Shown in pieces: positions 46,429 through 55,304 of a stretch of DNA of 64,000 bases. Under the pieces are notes generated by a model. It searched no databases and had not been told where the DNA came from. It was given only the letters and a program-made list of their open reading frames with translations. The DNA is from an uncultured Eubacteriales bacterium (GTDB lineage Bacteria; Bacillota; Clostridia; Oscillospirales; Oscillospiraceae). Where the stretch lies: assembly GCA_900079765.1 (NCBI GenBank), contig LT599017.1, positions 1,517,765-1,581,764 of the forward strand, read 5' to 3'. Position 1 is the stretch's first letter; each line of letters begins with the position of its first letter. Position numbers and translations under genes: made by a program.

Positions 46429-46824
46429 TCTATCACCTTCTTTATGGGCAGTAAAATAAACTTCACATGAACTTTATTTCATATTACAACCAGATTGCTT
46501 TTTGGTCAAGGATAAAAAGAAAAAATTTATTGAACTATCATAACATTGCTTATCTATTGGCGGTCTATCACGTTATTTTTGTGTTCGGTAGTTGCTTCCT
46601 TATGGCCACTGCCTATTGCTCTCATTTTTCTGATGCTTTGGAATTTGTCGCGGCTTATCTCGCACGCTTTATATCGCTCACGCGATAATATATTGAAATC
46701 CCACGTTAATTTTACTAAGTAATTTATTGAGAAAGCTCTTTTGTTATCCCGAACTTTTTCGGGATATTTTTAAGAAAGTGAGATGATTGCTATGTTTCAA
46801 CCACTGCACTCCCCGAACGTCGAA

Positions 46825-46911
46825 TTAACTGATTCTTCGGGTTTCAATCATGTTGCATTTTTGTTCAGTGGCAAGCTCGGCGTTTTTCAGATAATTGTCT
46901 TTTTCATTCAT
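46825..46911 (-). CDS. Possible 28-residue peptide with strong ribosome site
   Basis: A short minus-strand frame (MNEKDNYLKNAELATEQKC at the start, ending ETRRIS) is preceded by AAAGGAG at good spacing. It may be the beginning of a truncated gene or a small peptide. No family is recognised; the rest of 46429-47006 holds no gene. Confidence 0.3.
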   Translation of the reverse strand: MNEKDNYLKNAELATEQKCNMIETRRIS

Positions 46912-47006
46912 AGTAAGGCTCCTTTCTTTTTGTGGAAGATATGATAACAAGCTGATATAATATAATTAAGCATAGAAATATACGGCAAAGGTTTGGATGG
47001 TGCATT

Positions 47007-47450
47007 ATGGAAATAAACAGTATTTGCGAAAACAAGAAACAATTTCTGGATTTACTCTTATTAGCTGATGAGCAAGAATCTATGATAGACAAATACTTAG
47101 AACGAGGCGAGCTTTTTGCCTTATACGATGGTGACTTAAAAAGTGTTTGCGTTGTTACACAGGAAAGCGATGATGTTTGCGAGCTTAAAAATATAGCCAC
47201 TTACGAAGAATGGCATGGTAAAGGGTATGGAAGTAAACTTTTAAACCACATATTTTCGTATTACAAAGGCAAGTATACAACAATGCTTGTAGGAACTGGT
47301 GACAGCCCATGGATATTACGGTTCTATGAAAAAAACGGTTTTACAATCGCTCATAGGATTAAGAACTTTTTTACAGACAACTACGATCACCCAATGTTTG
47401 ATAATGGTATTCAGTTGGTAGATATGGTTTACTTAAGTAAAGCCCTATGA
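47007..47450 (+). CDS. GNAT family N-acetyltransferase
   Basis: A 147-residue protein with the GNAT fold: [20 protein letters not shown] supplies the beta4 strand and acetyl-CoA-binding motif (Q/RxxGxG type, here HGKGYGS), and [16 protein letters not shown] is motif B. The substrate cannot be read from sequence. Its AT-rich composition and cargo position suggest horizontal gain. A short hairpin (47514-47538) follows, and 47539-47766 shows no gene. Confidence 0.8.
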   Translation: MEINSICENKKQFLDLLLLADEQESMIDKYLERGELFALYDGDLKSVCVVTQESDDVCELKNIATYEEWHGKGYGSKLLNHIFSYYKGKYTTMLVGTGDSPWILRFYEKNGFTIAHRIKNFFTDNYDHPMFDNGIQLVDMVYLSKAL

Positions 47451-47766
47451 TTTAGTCAGCTTTAGCAGCTTACAGCTAATCGAACTTGGCCCAAAGCGTG
47501 CGAAATGAGAAATGCACTGCCTAATGAATGAGCAGTGCGCTTTCTTCCGTATAACAGGAATATCAATATGAATCATATTTATGAGGAAATTCGGCTCAAG
47601 GCTATACCGGATTTACGGATATGATATTGAAGCAAAATAAATTCCAATGTGTCAAGTAATTTTATACAACAAATAAATTATATAGCTTAAGGTTGGTGGT
47701 AGAGTGAAACGGTGCATTGTAATTGCTGGAATAGTTGAATAAAGAATAAAACTCAGGAGGATTTTT

Positions 47767-48399
47767 ATGACTATTCCAGCTGATAAAATATATCCGCGGA
47801 CCAATGACTTTGAAACCGTATACCTGAAAAACGTCGTTACAAATCCCAATATCATCGTCGGTGATTATACGATGTACAATGATTTTGCTTCCGACCCCGC
47901 GCAGTTTGAAAAGAACAACGTGCTGTATCACTATCCTGTCAATCACGACCAGCTCGTTATCGGCAAGTTTTGTTCAATCGCCTGCGGGGCAAAGTTCCTG
48001 TTTACCAGCGCAAATCACACGCTGAAATCACTTTCAACCTATCCGTTCCCACTCTTCTTTGAAGAATGGAATCTGAATAAAATGAATGTTGCGTCCGCGT
48101 GGGACAACAAAGGCGATATTGTCATCGGCAATGACGTTTGGATCGGCTATGAAGCGGTGATCTTGTCCGGCGTTCATATCGGCGATGGCGCAATCATCGG
48201 AACCAGAGCGGTCGTGACGAGGGATGTCCCCCCGTTCACGGTTGTCGGCGGCGTTCCCGCGAAAGAAATCAAAAAGCGTTTTGATGAAGAAACCATTGCG
48301 AAGTTACAGCAAATCGAGTGGTGGAACTGGCCTGTTGAGAAGATACGGCAGTTCCTGCCGCAAATCATGAACGGAGAAGTCGATAAGCTGACTCTCTAA
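47767..48399 (+). CDS. Vat/CatB-type xenobiotic O-acetyltransferase
   Basis: A 210-residue protein with hexapeptide repeats forming a left-handed beta helix ([40 protein letters not shown]). His84 in FTSANHTL aligns by context with the catalytic His of streptogramin A acetyltransferases, and the C-terminal NWPVEKI segment is also typical. It probably acetylates streptogramin A or a related drug. CAGGAGG precedes the ATG. The exact drug and Vat class are unknown. Confidence 0.85.
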   Translation: MTIPADKIYPRTNDFETVYLKNVVTNPNIIVGDYTMYNDFASDPAQFEKNNVLYHYPVNHDQLVIGKFCSIACGAKFLFTSANHTLKSLSTYPFPLFFEEWNLNKMNVASAWDNKGDIVIGNDVWIGYEAVILSGVHIGDGAIIGTRAVVTRDVPPFTVVGGVPAKEIKKRFDEETIAKLQQIEWWNWPVEKIRQFLPQIMNGEVDKLTL

Positions 48400-48414
48400 A
48401 ATCATTTACATTAT

Positions 48415-48458
48415 AAAAGCCGAAGCGTTCTCAGATTTCCGAGAATGCTCCGGCTTTT
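48415..48458. terminator. Bidirectional terminator between convergent genes
   Basis: AAAAGCCG and GCGTTCTC (48415-48432) pair with 48441-48458 across an 8-base loop. A and T runs on the two flanks let it work for the Vat-type gene on the plus strand and the methyltransferase gene on the minus strand. Confidence 0.85.
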
Positions 48459-48498
48459 ATTGATTGGTACGTTAGATGATGAGACTATGATAACAGTC

Positions 48499-49332
48499 TT
48501 AAACCTTTTTGCAGATGACTCCAATTGTAGGAGAATCGTCCGCGTACTCTCCTCCCCAGAGGTTTGAAAATATGGCGTCTATCCGGAAGCCGCCGCTTTC
48601 CAGCTCCGCTTGTATGGAATCCGGCGAAAAAAAGGACTGCCATATGCGGTAAATTTTAAGCTCAGAGTCGAATACGGAATAAAGATCGCACAGTGCCGGG
48701 ATATCGGGATAGAAAAAAGTCTTTTCCAGTACGAAATGCCTGTGCCCTCTCCAGAAGCCCGGCTCGGATGCATACCACTTTGGAGCATAGTTTTCCTTCC
48801 GAGCTATAAACGCAGCCAGACTCGAGACATCAAAAGCAAAATAGCCGTTTGGCTTTAAAGCGGTGTAAATGTTATTCAGAAGCAATCTCCTGTTTTCAGG
48901 ACTCATTACGCCGTAATCCTCGCTGATCATCAGGGCCGCAGCATATTCTCCTTCACCAAATGGATTCAGGTAGCTTCCGCAAATATAGTTTGTTTGTGCT
49001 TCCTCTCGGCGTTCATTTGCGTACTGTATGGAGTTTTCCGACCCGTCTACACCTGTCATATTAAAGCCTTTTTTCGCAAGAAGGGCGCAGTATAATCCGG
49101 GCCCGCAGCCCAAATCAATCATCGCGGAGCCTTCCTTTATCCGCATCCGTTGGGGCAGATAATCGCAGATCGCCCGGATTTTCGAGGGTGTATAGCTTGC
49201 GGCGTCATTATCGGACGACAGATGAGCCTTCAGCATCATTTTCGAAATGTGGCTGTCGTTCCACATCTCTGCGCCCGGCTCGTAGGGAACGGGACGGCAG
49301 TCGGTCTCCATTAAATCATCTAATTTAAACAT
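48499..49332 (-). CDS. SAM-dependent methyltransferase (class I)
   Basis: A 277-residue protein with motif I MIDLGCGPGL (71-80), acidic MTGVDGSENSIQYA at the end of strand 2, and ALMISEDYGVMSPENR around motif IV. It belongs to the small-molecule methyltransferase type with a helical N-terminal cap; the target is unknown. GAAAGGAC precedes the ATG. It is read from a strong promoter through a 240-base leader with a short frame and competing hairpins, which suggests induced expression as seen for resistance genes. Confidence 0.75.
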   Translation of the reverse strand: MFKLDDLMETDCRPVPYEPGAEMWNDSHISKMMLKAHLSSDNDAASYTPSKIRAICDYLPQRMRIKEGSAMIDLGCGPGLYCALLAKKGFNMTGVDGSENSIQYANERREEAQTNYICGSYLNPFGEGEYAAALMISEDYGVMSPENRRLLLNNIYTALKPNGYFAFDVSSLAAFIARKENYAPKWYASEPGFWRGHRHFVLEKTFFYPDIPALCDLYSVFDSELKIYRIWQSFFSPDSIQAELESGGFRIDAIFSNLWGGEYADDSPTIGVICKKV

Positions 49333-49345
49333 AATAAATGTCCTT

Positions 49346-49480
49346 TCAGCTTCTTTGGCAGCAAACTAAGAAGGGATACCAATCAATAATGGTACCCCCT
49401 GAAAACAAAAGGGAGATACCTTCCGAAAGGATGAACAGATACGACAAACAACGTCTGCACCGGTCAGACGGTTGAGCCAT
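49346..49480 (-). CDS. Leader peptide frame upstream of the methyltransferase gene
   Basis: A 44-residue frame on the transcribed leader (MAQPSDRCRRCLSYLFILSE at the start, ending CCQRS). Its TGA overlaps the methyltransferase ribosome site, 13 bases before that gene's ATG. The leader hairpins fall inside the frame, so ribosome progress would alter them. No strong ribosome site precedes it, so translation is not certain. Confidence 0.5.
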   Translation of the reverse strand: MAQPSDRCRRCLSYLFILSEGISLLFSGGTIIDWYPFLVCCQRS

Positions 49481-49541
49481 TATCCGTTCAAGCTTTCTTT
49501 TCCAGTCAGTTCAGTTTACTGCCCCGACCGGACGGTATCCC
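49373..49541 (-). promoter_or_regulatory. Candidate attenuator leader with alternative hairpins
   Basis: Plus-strand coordinates of the pairing segments are GGGATACC 49373-49380, GGTACCCC 49391-49398, GGGAGATACC 49411-49420 and GGTATCCC 49534-49541. The first two form a 9-bp hairpin next to the ribosome site. The first can also pair with the last, and a GTCTG/CAGAC hairpin lies at 49453-49469. Such mutually exclusive pairings are typical of attenuation. Confidence 0.6.
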
Positions 49542-49577
49542 TCCAATAATATTTATTTTAGTCTGCTGCCTGATATA

Positions 49578-49606
49578 AGAATATCCTGCGTTTTCGTTCC
49601 TGTCAA
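49578..49606 (-). promoter_or_regulatory. Promoter of the methyltransferase leader
   Basis: On the minus strand a perfect TTGACA (49606-49601) is separated by 17 bases from TATTCT (49583-49578). Transcription should begin near 49570, giving a leader of about 240 bases. Confidence 0.7.
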
Positions 49607-49723
49607 CTGAAATATGCGAGGAAATAAAACAGTCGGACACGCATCAAAAAGCGCAAGATTTATTAAACCTGAGTGTTGTGATATTGTTATAATGGATAGA
49701 CATTAATCGGGAAAGGAGACGCC

Positions 49724-50572
49724 ATGAAAAAGCTTGAAGCGGTGATAGCTGCGATTGGATATATTGAAGCGCATCTGTCAGATGAAAAGCTCGATCTGGA
49801 TACGGTTGCGGATGCCGTGCACTATTCAAAATATCACCTGCACCGGATCTTCAGTGATACGGTAAAGCTCACCATTCATGATTACGCACAGCGCAGGCAG
49901 CTTACGGAAGCGGCCAAGCTGCTTGTTTTTTCGGATAAGCCAATCATGGATATTGCGATTCTGGCCGGTTACGACAGCCAGCAGGCTTTCAGCAATGTAT
50001 TCAAGGCTATGTATAAGCAGTCTCCTCTTGAGTTTCGAAAAAACGAGGTGTTTTATCCATTGCAGCTTGAATATGACTTCAAAAACCAGCGGGAGACAGC
50101 CGGGAATTCCGGGGAACAATCCGGCAGAGAAATCCGTTTTGCCACAGAAGCGGACATCCCGTTATGGATGTATTTAGTGCGCCTTTCCATTGACGGCTTT
50201 CCCTATTTGGACGAAGCTGAACATTTGGAAAGCCTGAAACGCTATATTGATGAAAAGAGTGCGCTGCTTATGACCGAGGGCGGGATGCTCATCGGTGGAA
50301 TGCTCATCAGCTATGAAACCGGGAGCATTGATTTTCTTGCCGTACATCCTCTCCATCGAAAACATGGTATAGCAAAAGATTTCCTTGATATTGCGCTTGC
50401 CGAATTATTAAAGAATAAGGAAATCAGTATTACCACATTCCGTGAGGGCGACAAAGCGGATACCGGATACCGCAAAGCCCTCAAAGAACTGGGCTTTGCT
50501 GAGGCCGAGCTTCTAACGGAGTTCGGTTATCCGACACAACGAATGGTTTTACCAATGGAGGACCTGAAATGA
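49724..50572 (+). CDS. AraC-type regulator fused to a GNAT acetyltransferase domain
   Basis: A 282-residue protein. Residues 1-110 hold the two AraC helix-turn-helix units (LDTVADAVHYSKYHLHRIFS and IMDIAILAGYDSQQAFSNVF, then SPLEFRK). Residues about 135-280 form a GNAT domain (IDFLAVHPLHRKHGIAKDFL with the acetyl-CoA loop). It may sense or modify a drug and activate adjacent genes. GAAAGGAGACG precedes ATG 49724. The stop overlaps the HelD-like gene by four bases. Confidence 0.82.
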   Translation: MKKLEAVIAAIGYIEAHLSDEKLDLDTVADAVHYSKYHLHRIFSDTVKLTIHDYAQRRQLTEAAKLLVFSDKPIMDIAILAGYDSQQAFSNVFKAMYKQSPLEFRKNEVFYPLQLEYDFKNQRETAGNSGEQSGREIRFATEADIPLWMYLVRLSIDGFPYLDEAEHLESLKRYIDEKSALLMTEGGMLIGGMLISYETGSIDFLAVHPLHRKHGIAKDFLDIALAELLKNKEISITTFREGDKADTGYRKALKELGFAEAELLTEFGYPTQRMVLPMEDLK

Positions 50573-52686
50573 CAAATTCACAGAAAGCGGGCAGGCGCGA
50601 TATAAACGCACCTGCCCCTGTTCATGAAGCCACAAGGAAACTGCCGGACGATACGCCGGTTTTTTTCGATGAAATCACACATCTGGACGAGATTAAGTGC
50701 AAGCTTGATGAGGCCATCAAACATGCTAATGATTCCGTCGAACACATCGACGATGAATATATGGATACCAAGCGGTACATGGTCCAGCATCGCGGTGAAA
50801 TCGACCCGCATGAAATGTTCCAAAACGAATTGGCATTAAAGCAAATTGACCATCGCGGCGCCTTTGCCGTTGAAATCAGGGATAAGCTCATAAAGCTCAA
50901 AGATTCTCCCTATTTCGCAAGGATTGACTTCAGAGAAGCCGCTGAAGAAACGCCTTGCTCCATATACATCGGACGATTTGCTTTTCACCATGACAATGAG
51001 CTGCTGGTGTCTGACTGGCGGTCTCCTGTTGCAAGCATGTTTTATGACTGCGAGGTCGGGCCTGCCGGATATGACGCGCCTGTCGGACAAATCAACGGAG
51101 AACTGAGCCGAAAGAGACAGTTTAAGATAAAAAACGGCGAAATGGAATACGCGCTGGAAAGCTCACTGAATGTTCAGGATGATATTTTGCAGCGGGAACT
51201 CAGCCATACTTCAGACGAGAAGATGAAGTCCATTATCGCAACCATTCAGACGGAGCAAAACCGGATTATCCGTGATGAAAAGTCAGGAACCCTTCTAATC
51301 CAAGGTGTCGCAGGTTCCGGCAAGACCTCCATTGCGCTGCATCGGATAGCTTATCTGCTCTACCGCTTTAAAGACAGGCTCACAGCAAAAAATGTTGCCA
51401 TTTTGTCTCCCAACAAAGTATTTGGAGATTACATTTCAAACGTCCTGCCTGAACTCGGCGAGGAATCGATCGGCGGGATAAGCTTTGCGGATATTGCGGA
51501 AATACAGCTTGAGAGCGTCATCCGTTTCGAACGGGATCGGGACCCGCTTGAAGCTGGAGACCCAGAATGGGCGGAGCGGGTGCGCTTCAAATCAACACTT
51601 GAATTCGTTAAACTGATGAATGATTATCTGGCGCTGATGCCGGAAACTGTTTTTGAACCAGGTGATTACACTTTCGGACGGTTTTCGGTTGGGCGCGAGT
51701 GGATACAAAGCCGCTTTTCGTCCTTGAATAAGCTGCCGGTCAAACAGCGGCTCCAAACAATAGCGGAAGATATTTACGACCGATTTCAGACAGATAACTT
51801 TATGGAGGATACGCTGCCGACAGCCAGGACTATCCAAAAAAGTCTGACCGCGATGCTGAAGTTGAAGAACACTCTTGCGCTCTATAAGGATTTCTACAAG
51901 CGGATGAATAGGTCAGAAAGTTTCGTGATGCCCGCGAAGGATACTCTTGGATGGGACGACGTATATCCATTTTTATATTTTCACGCCGCTTTTGTGGGGT
52001 TGAAAGAAAGCCGGGTTATACGGCATCTGGTGATCGATGAAATGCAGGATTACACACCGACTCAATTCGCAGTCATGAACCTCCTGTTCAAGTGCCAGAA
52101 AACGATCCTGGGCGATTTCGGGCAGTGTATCAATCCGAACCATAAGCATACACTCAGCGACTTGCTTGAGCTTTATGATGCTTCTAAACTGATTGAACTG
52201 AATAAGAGCTACCGTTCAACCTACGAAATCATCACATTCGCCAAACGTATTCAAAGTATCGCTCTGCTTGAGGCGGTGGAACGCCACGGGGATGCTCCTG
52301 AACTGATATACTGCCGCGACAAACAGGAAGAGCTTGAACAGATAATGAAAAAAATCGACGCTTTTGCCGACAGTGAAAATGTGACGCTTGGAATTATCCT
52401 GAAAACGAACAGCGCCGCGAAAGCATTTTATGATGTTTTACCCCAGAGCCTTGATGTACATCTGATTTCGCCGGAAAGCACCGCTTTTGTGAACGGCGTA
52501 TCGATTACCTCGATTCAAATGTCAAAGGGGCTGGAGTTTGACGAGGTTATTATCCCCTCGTCAAACAATGAGACCTATTTCGGTGAATATGACCGCAGCT
52601 TGCTTTACATTGCCTGCACCCGGGCTATGCACCGCCTATCTTTGATCTATACAGGGGAGCTAAGCCGGCTTATTGGTGGAATATAA
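50569..52686 (+). CDS. HelD/HelR-like RNA polymerase-associated ATPase
   Basis: A 705-residue UvrD-fold ATPase with an N-terminal coiled-coil arm (about 20-90). Walker A is GVAGSGKTSIALHRIAYLL (about 245), followed by VAILSPNKVFGDYIS. The DExx-like box is HLVIDEMQDYTPTQF (about 490), and the C-terminal SFI motifs include SITSIQMSKGLEFDEVI and LLYIACTRAMHRL. HelD proteins release stalled RNA polymerase; some confer rifamycin tolerance. The size agrees with the family. Its coupling to the AraC-GNAT gene suggests joint induction. Confidence 0.88.
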   Translation: MTNSQKAGRRDINAPAPVHEATRKLPDDTPVFFDEITHLDEIKCKLDEAIKHANDSVEHIDDEYMDTKRYMVQHRGEIDPHEMFQNELALKQIDHRGAFAVEIRDKLIKLKDSPYFARIDFREAAEETPCSIYIGRFAFHHDNELLVSDWRSPVASMFYDCEVGPAGYDAPVGQINGELSRKRQFKIKNGEMEYALESSLNVQDDILQRELSHTSDEKMKSIIATIQTEQNRIIRDEKSGTLLIQGVAGSGKTSIALHRIAYLLYRFKDRLTAKNVAILSPNKVFGDYISNVLPELGEESIGGISFADIAEIQLESVIRFERDRDPLEAGDPEWAERVRFKSTLEFVKLMNDYLALMPETVFEPGDYTFGRFSVGREWIQSRFSSLNKLPVKQRLQTIAEDIYDRFQTDNFMEDTLPTARTIQKSLTAMLKLKNTLALYKDFYKRMNRSESFVMPAKDTLGWDDVYPFLYFHAAFVGLKESRVIRHLVIDEMQDYTPTQFAVMNLLFKCQKTILGDFGQCINPNHKHTLSDLLELYDASKLIELNKSYRSTYEIITFAKRIQSIALLEAVERHGDAPELIYCRDKQEELEQIMKKIDAFADSENVTLGIILKTNSAAKAFYDVLPQSLDVHLISPESTAFVNGVSITSIQMSKGLEFDEVIIPSSNNETYFGEYDRSLLYIACTRAMHRLSLIYTGELSRLIGGI

Positions 52687-52708
52687 TATAAGTAAGCTTT
52701 TTGTTGAC

Positions 52709-52750
52709 ACGCCTCATTTCTCTAAGGCTTCTTGGATATGAGGCGTTTTT
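52709..52750 (+). terminator. Intrinsic terminator after the HelD-like gene
   Basis: ACGCCTCAT (52709-52717) pairs with ATGAGGCGT (52738-52746), followed by T. The loop is long, 20 bases, but the stem and T-run are good. Confidence 0.75.
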
Positions 52751-52824
52751 CATATTCAATTTGCCCTATTTATTAGGCGCACATTTTGCCCGGAGACTTT
52801 CCGATTTTTATTTCAGGCTCACAA

Positions 52825-52873
52825 TTGACAGATGAAAACCCTCATGATAGGATACATTCATATGAATGTATCC
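52825..52873 (+). promoter_or_regulatory. tetR promoter with perfect 24-bp palindromic operator
   Basis: TTGACA (52825-52830), a 17-base spacer and TAGGAT (52848-52853) form a promoter. A perfect 24-bp palindrome at 52850-52873 (half-site GGATACATTCAT) overlaps the -10 element and precedes the ribosome site of the TetR gene. It should be its autoregulatory operator. Confidence 0.85.
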
Positions 52874-52888
52874 TTCGGAGGTGACATT

Positions 52889-53539
52889 ATGGCACGGAAC
52901 AAATACCCAGAAATAACACGCACACGAATTTTAGAAGCAGCTAGAAAGCTGTTTATGGAAAAGGGATGGGAAGAAACAACCGTACAAGATATTGTTGACG
53001 AATTGGCAGATGTGACAAGAGGGGCTTTTTACCATCATTTTCAATCAAAAGATGATATTATTGATGCGGTGACAACTCAGATGTTTAGCGGCGATGTTGA
53101 ATCTCTGATTAAAGACAGTTCCGACCTTAATGGCAGTGGTCTTAACAGACTTCGTAATCTGCTTTCTGCGTCCTTAAATAATGAGGAACAATTACAATTT
53201 GTAAAAGTAGCACCTTCTGTTTTACAAAGCCCAATATTTATAGGAAAACAGGTGAGGGATTGCATAAAATCAATGGCACCAAACATACGCAAGTATATTG
53301 AAGAAGGCAATCAAGACGGCTCATTGGATGTTGACAATCCAAAACAGGTATCAGAAACCTTCATTCTACTCGCAAATCTTTGGCTGAACCCGGTTACATT
53401 TACTGTTTCAAAAGAAGAATATTTAAATAAAATCAGACATTTTAAGGATTTGTTTAATGGTATTGGCTTACCAGTTATAGATGACGAAATGTCTGGTTTA
53501 TTTGAGAACTATTATGACTATGTAACGCAAAACGGCTAA
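52889..53539 (+). CDS. TetR family transcriptional regulator
   Basis: A 216-residue protein. Residues 8-55 are a TetR HTH (TRILEAARKLFMEKGWEETT then ADVTRGAFYHHFQSKDDIID). The helical ligand-binding part follows. TTCGGAGGTGA sets the start at ATG 52889. It is read towards the ABC transporter genes and probably represses itself and them through the palindrome. Confidence 0.9.
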   Translation: MARNKYPEITRTRILEAARKLFMEKGWEETTVQDIVDELADVTRGAFYHHFQSKDDIIDAVTTQMFSGDVESLIKDSSDLNGSGLNRLRNLLSASLNNEEQLQFVKVAPSVLQSPIFIGKQVRDCIKSMAPNIRKYIEEGNQDGSLDVDNPKQVSETFILLANLWLNPVTFTVSKEEYLNKIRHFKDLFNGIGLPVIDDEMSGLFENYYDYVTQNG

Positions 53540-53541
53540 AT

Positions 53542-53573
53542 ATAATAAGCTGCCTATTAGGGCAGTTTATTAT
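53542..53573 (+). terminator. Hairpin between tetR and the ABC genes
   Basis: A 13-bp stem (53542-53554 with 53561-53573, one G-U pair) with a 6-base loop follows the tetR stop. It has an AT-rich base and only a short T tail. Confidence 0.65.
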
Positions 53574-53580
53574 TGGCAAT

Positions 53581-53601
53581 ATACATACATTTATATGTAT
53601 C
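53581..53601 (+). promoter_or_regulatory. Second TetR-operator-like palindrome upstream of the ABC ATPase
   Basis: ATACATACATTTATATGTAT at 53581-53600 has ATACATA/TATGTAT dyad symmetry and resembles the tetR operator half-sites. It lies 19 bases before the ABC ATPase start. Confidence 0.5.
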
Positions 53602-53618
53602 AATATGGAGGAAATATA

Positions 53619-54350
53619 ATGAATGAACCAGCAGTAAAAATTAGAGGTCTGACGAAAGCCTTTGGGGGGCGTGAGGTCATCCGCAACTGTTCAATGACAG
53701 TTGAAAAAGGCAAGATTTATGGCTTTTTAGGAAAAAATGGAGCAGGAAAAACGACGGTATTCAAAATCCTTTTAGGACTGCTTCAACCGACCGCAGGTGA
53801 GGCAACTGTTTTAGGATTTGATAGCGTAAAAAGAAATCTTGATATTCTAAAGCGGACTGGCAGCCTGATTGAAACGCCTATTTTCTATGAGCATTTATCC
53901 GCGACTGAAAATCTGCAAATCCACCTTGATTATATGGATTACCAAAACGCTGATATCGTTGGAATGCTTGAGCTGGTGGGACTCCCAACGGTCGGTTCAC
54001 AGCCTGTTTCAACATTTTCGCTCGGTATGCGGCAACGATTGGCAATTGCCCGCGCCCTTATACATAAACCGGAGCTTTTGATATTAGACGAGCCTGTAAA
54101 TGGGCTTGATCCTGTCGGGATTAAAGAAATGCGGGAACTGTTTTGCAAGCTTGTGAAAGAACGAGAAATCACCATTTTACTATCAAGCCATATTCTCTCG
54201 GAAATAGAGCAGACCGCAAATCGAATTGGTGTAATTGTAAATGGCACAGTCGTACAGGAAGTAATGCCGCAAGAAATACGTAAGCAATACTCAGGCGGCT
54301 TGGAAGAGTACTTTATGACAATCACAAAAGGAGGAACTGAAAATGAATAG
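53619..54350 (+). CDS. ABC transporter ATP-binding protein (BcrA-like)
   Basis: A 243-residue ATPase: Walker A GKNGAGKTT (38-46), signature FSLGMRQRL, Walker B LLILDEPVNGLD, H-loop in ILLSSHILSE. The layout is that of the bacitracin/lantibiotic export ATPases. The ATG at 53619 follows ATGGAGGAA. It overlaps the permease gene by eight bases. Confidence 0.92.
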   Translation: MNEPAVKIRGLTKAFGGREVIRNCSMTVEKGKIYGFLGKNGAGKTTVFKILLGLLQPTAGEATVLGFDSVKRNLDILKRTGSLIETPIFYEHLSATENLQIHLDYMDYQNADIVGMLELVGLPTVGSQPVSTFSLGMRQRLAIARALIHKPELLILDEPVNGLDPVGIKEMRELFCKLVKEREITILLSSHILSEIEQTANRIGVIVNGTVVQEVMPQEIRKQYSGGLEEYFMTITKGGTENE

Positions 54351-55047
54351 ATTAATTTTGCTTGAGCTGAAACGAAACGGCCTGAAATCCTATCATTTTG
54401 CGGTAGTGATTATTACGGTCATTATGCTGAGCTTTTTATATCTGTTGGCCGCTATACCAAAGCTTGACCCTACAGAGACAGATTTGAATATGTTCATGAC
54501 ATATCATAATTTAATCAACCTGAACAATATTCTCTGCATGGTTATTTTTACGATTTTTTCATCAGTTATGTACTCAAGGTTTGTTGTAGAAGAATACGCG
54601 GGAAAAAGAGCAATGCTTTTGTTTTCTTATCCGATTGACCGTAAAAAAATCTTGGAAGCAAAGATCTGTATGGTGTTTTCATATACAGTGATTGCCATGC
54701 TTCTCTGCGGTGCGTTGGTATTAGGTATTTTCTTTACAACAGAAAGTCAATTCCCCCTGTGTGCGGATCAAATGAGTATAAAGACGGTTATAGACGGTTT
54801 TCTTTCCCTGTTATGCTATTCCCTATTAGCTGGTGTGTGGGGCATTGTTGCCTTGAATTTCGGTTTTGGGAAGCAATCGGTTTCAGTAACGATTATCGCC
54901 GCAGTCATTATTGCTACCGTCATGTGTCAAATGATGGCTATCACAATAAATATTTCAGGTGCAATTGTTTCTCTGGTAATAGGCGCCATTGCGGCAGCAA
55001 TCACATTAAGCAATCTTAAAAAAAGGGTTATGAATATGGAGGTATGA
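54343..55047 (+). CDS. ABC transporter permease (ABC-2 type)
   Basis: A 234-residue membrane protein with six hydrophobic segments; the first begins at about residue 18 (HFAVVIITVIMLSFLYLLA). It forms the membrane part of the exporter encoded with the ATPase. AAAGGAGG precedes the ATG. Substrate unknown, probably a peptide antibiotic or other drug. Confidence 0.85.
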   Translation: MNRLILLELKRNGLKSYHFAVVIITVIMLSFLYLLAAIPKLDPTETDLNMFMTYHNLINLNNILCMVIFTIFSSVMYSRFVVEEYAGKRAMLLFSYPIDRKKILEAKICMVFSYTVIAMLLCGALVLGIFFTTESQFPLCADQMSIKTVIDGFLSLLCYSLLAGVWGIVALNFGFGKQSVSVTIIAAVIIATVMCQMMAITINISGAIVSLVIGAIAAAITLSNLKKRVMNMEV

Positions 55048-55052
55048 CTTAA

Positions 55053-55280
55053 ATGACAAAACAAGGAATTGAACAGGCCGTTGAGCAATCAGTAGAAAGC
55101 TTCGGAGATTGGGCATGGCGGTACGAGCTTTTTATCAGTGCTGTCATTTTTGTCATTTTACTTATTGTGGGCTTTATGCTACTGAAAAAGGGAAAGAAGA
55201 ATGCAGGTTACATTTGTCTTGGAATTAGCTTACTCGTGCTTATCTCTGATGTCTTTAAGGCGTTGCTCCGAGTTTTCTAA
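55053..55280 (+). CDS. Small membrane protein in the ABC/MFS operon
   Basis: A 75-residue protein with two hydrophobic helices (about 26-46 and 50-72) and a charged N-terminus. ATGGAGG lies before its ATG. It stands between the ABC permease and the MFS gene. Function unknown. Confidence 0.65.
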   Translation: MTKQGIEQAVEQSVESFGDWAWRYELFISAVIFVILLIVGFMLLKKGKKNAGYICLGISLLVLISDVFKALLRVF

Positions 55281-55304
55281 TTGTTTTATCAGGAGGAATG
55301 GCCT

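Larger units (their letters stand above)
45380..46761. repeat. 23-bp terminal inverted repeats flanking a 1.4-kb segment
   Basis: Bases 45380-45402 are the exact reverse complement of 46739-46761. They enclose an XRE regulator and a small membrane protein, with no transposase inside. The right copy forms part of a terminator-like hairpin (46746-46765 with a T-rich tail). The segment could be a cassette moved by an element supplied elsewhere. Confidence 0.7.

Noticed and set aside
46467..46688. Plus-strand frame of 73 codons
   Set aside because: No ribosome site, odd composition, and it lies across the promoter region of the minus-strand XRE gene.
49332..49570. Possible T-box leader upstream of the methyltransferase
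   Set aside because: The T-box sequence and stem I motifs are absent; the leader frame and alternative hairpins fit attenuation better.
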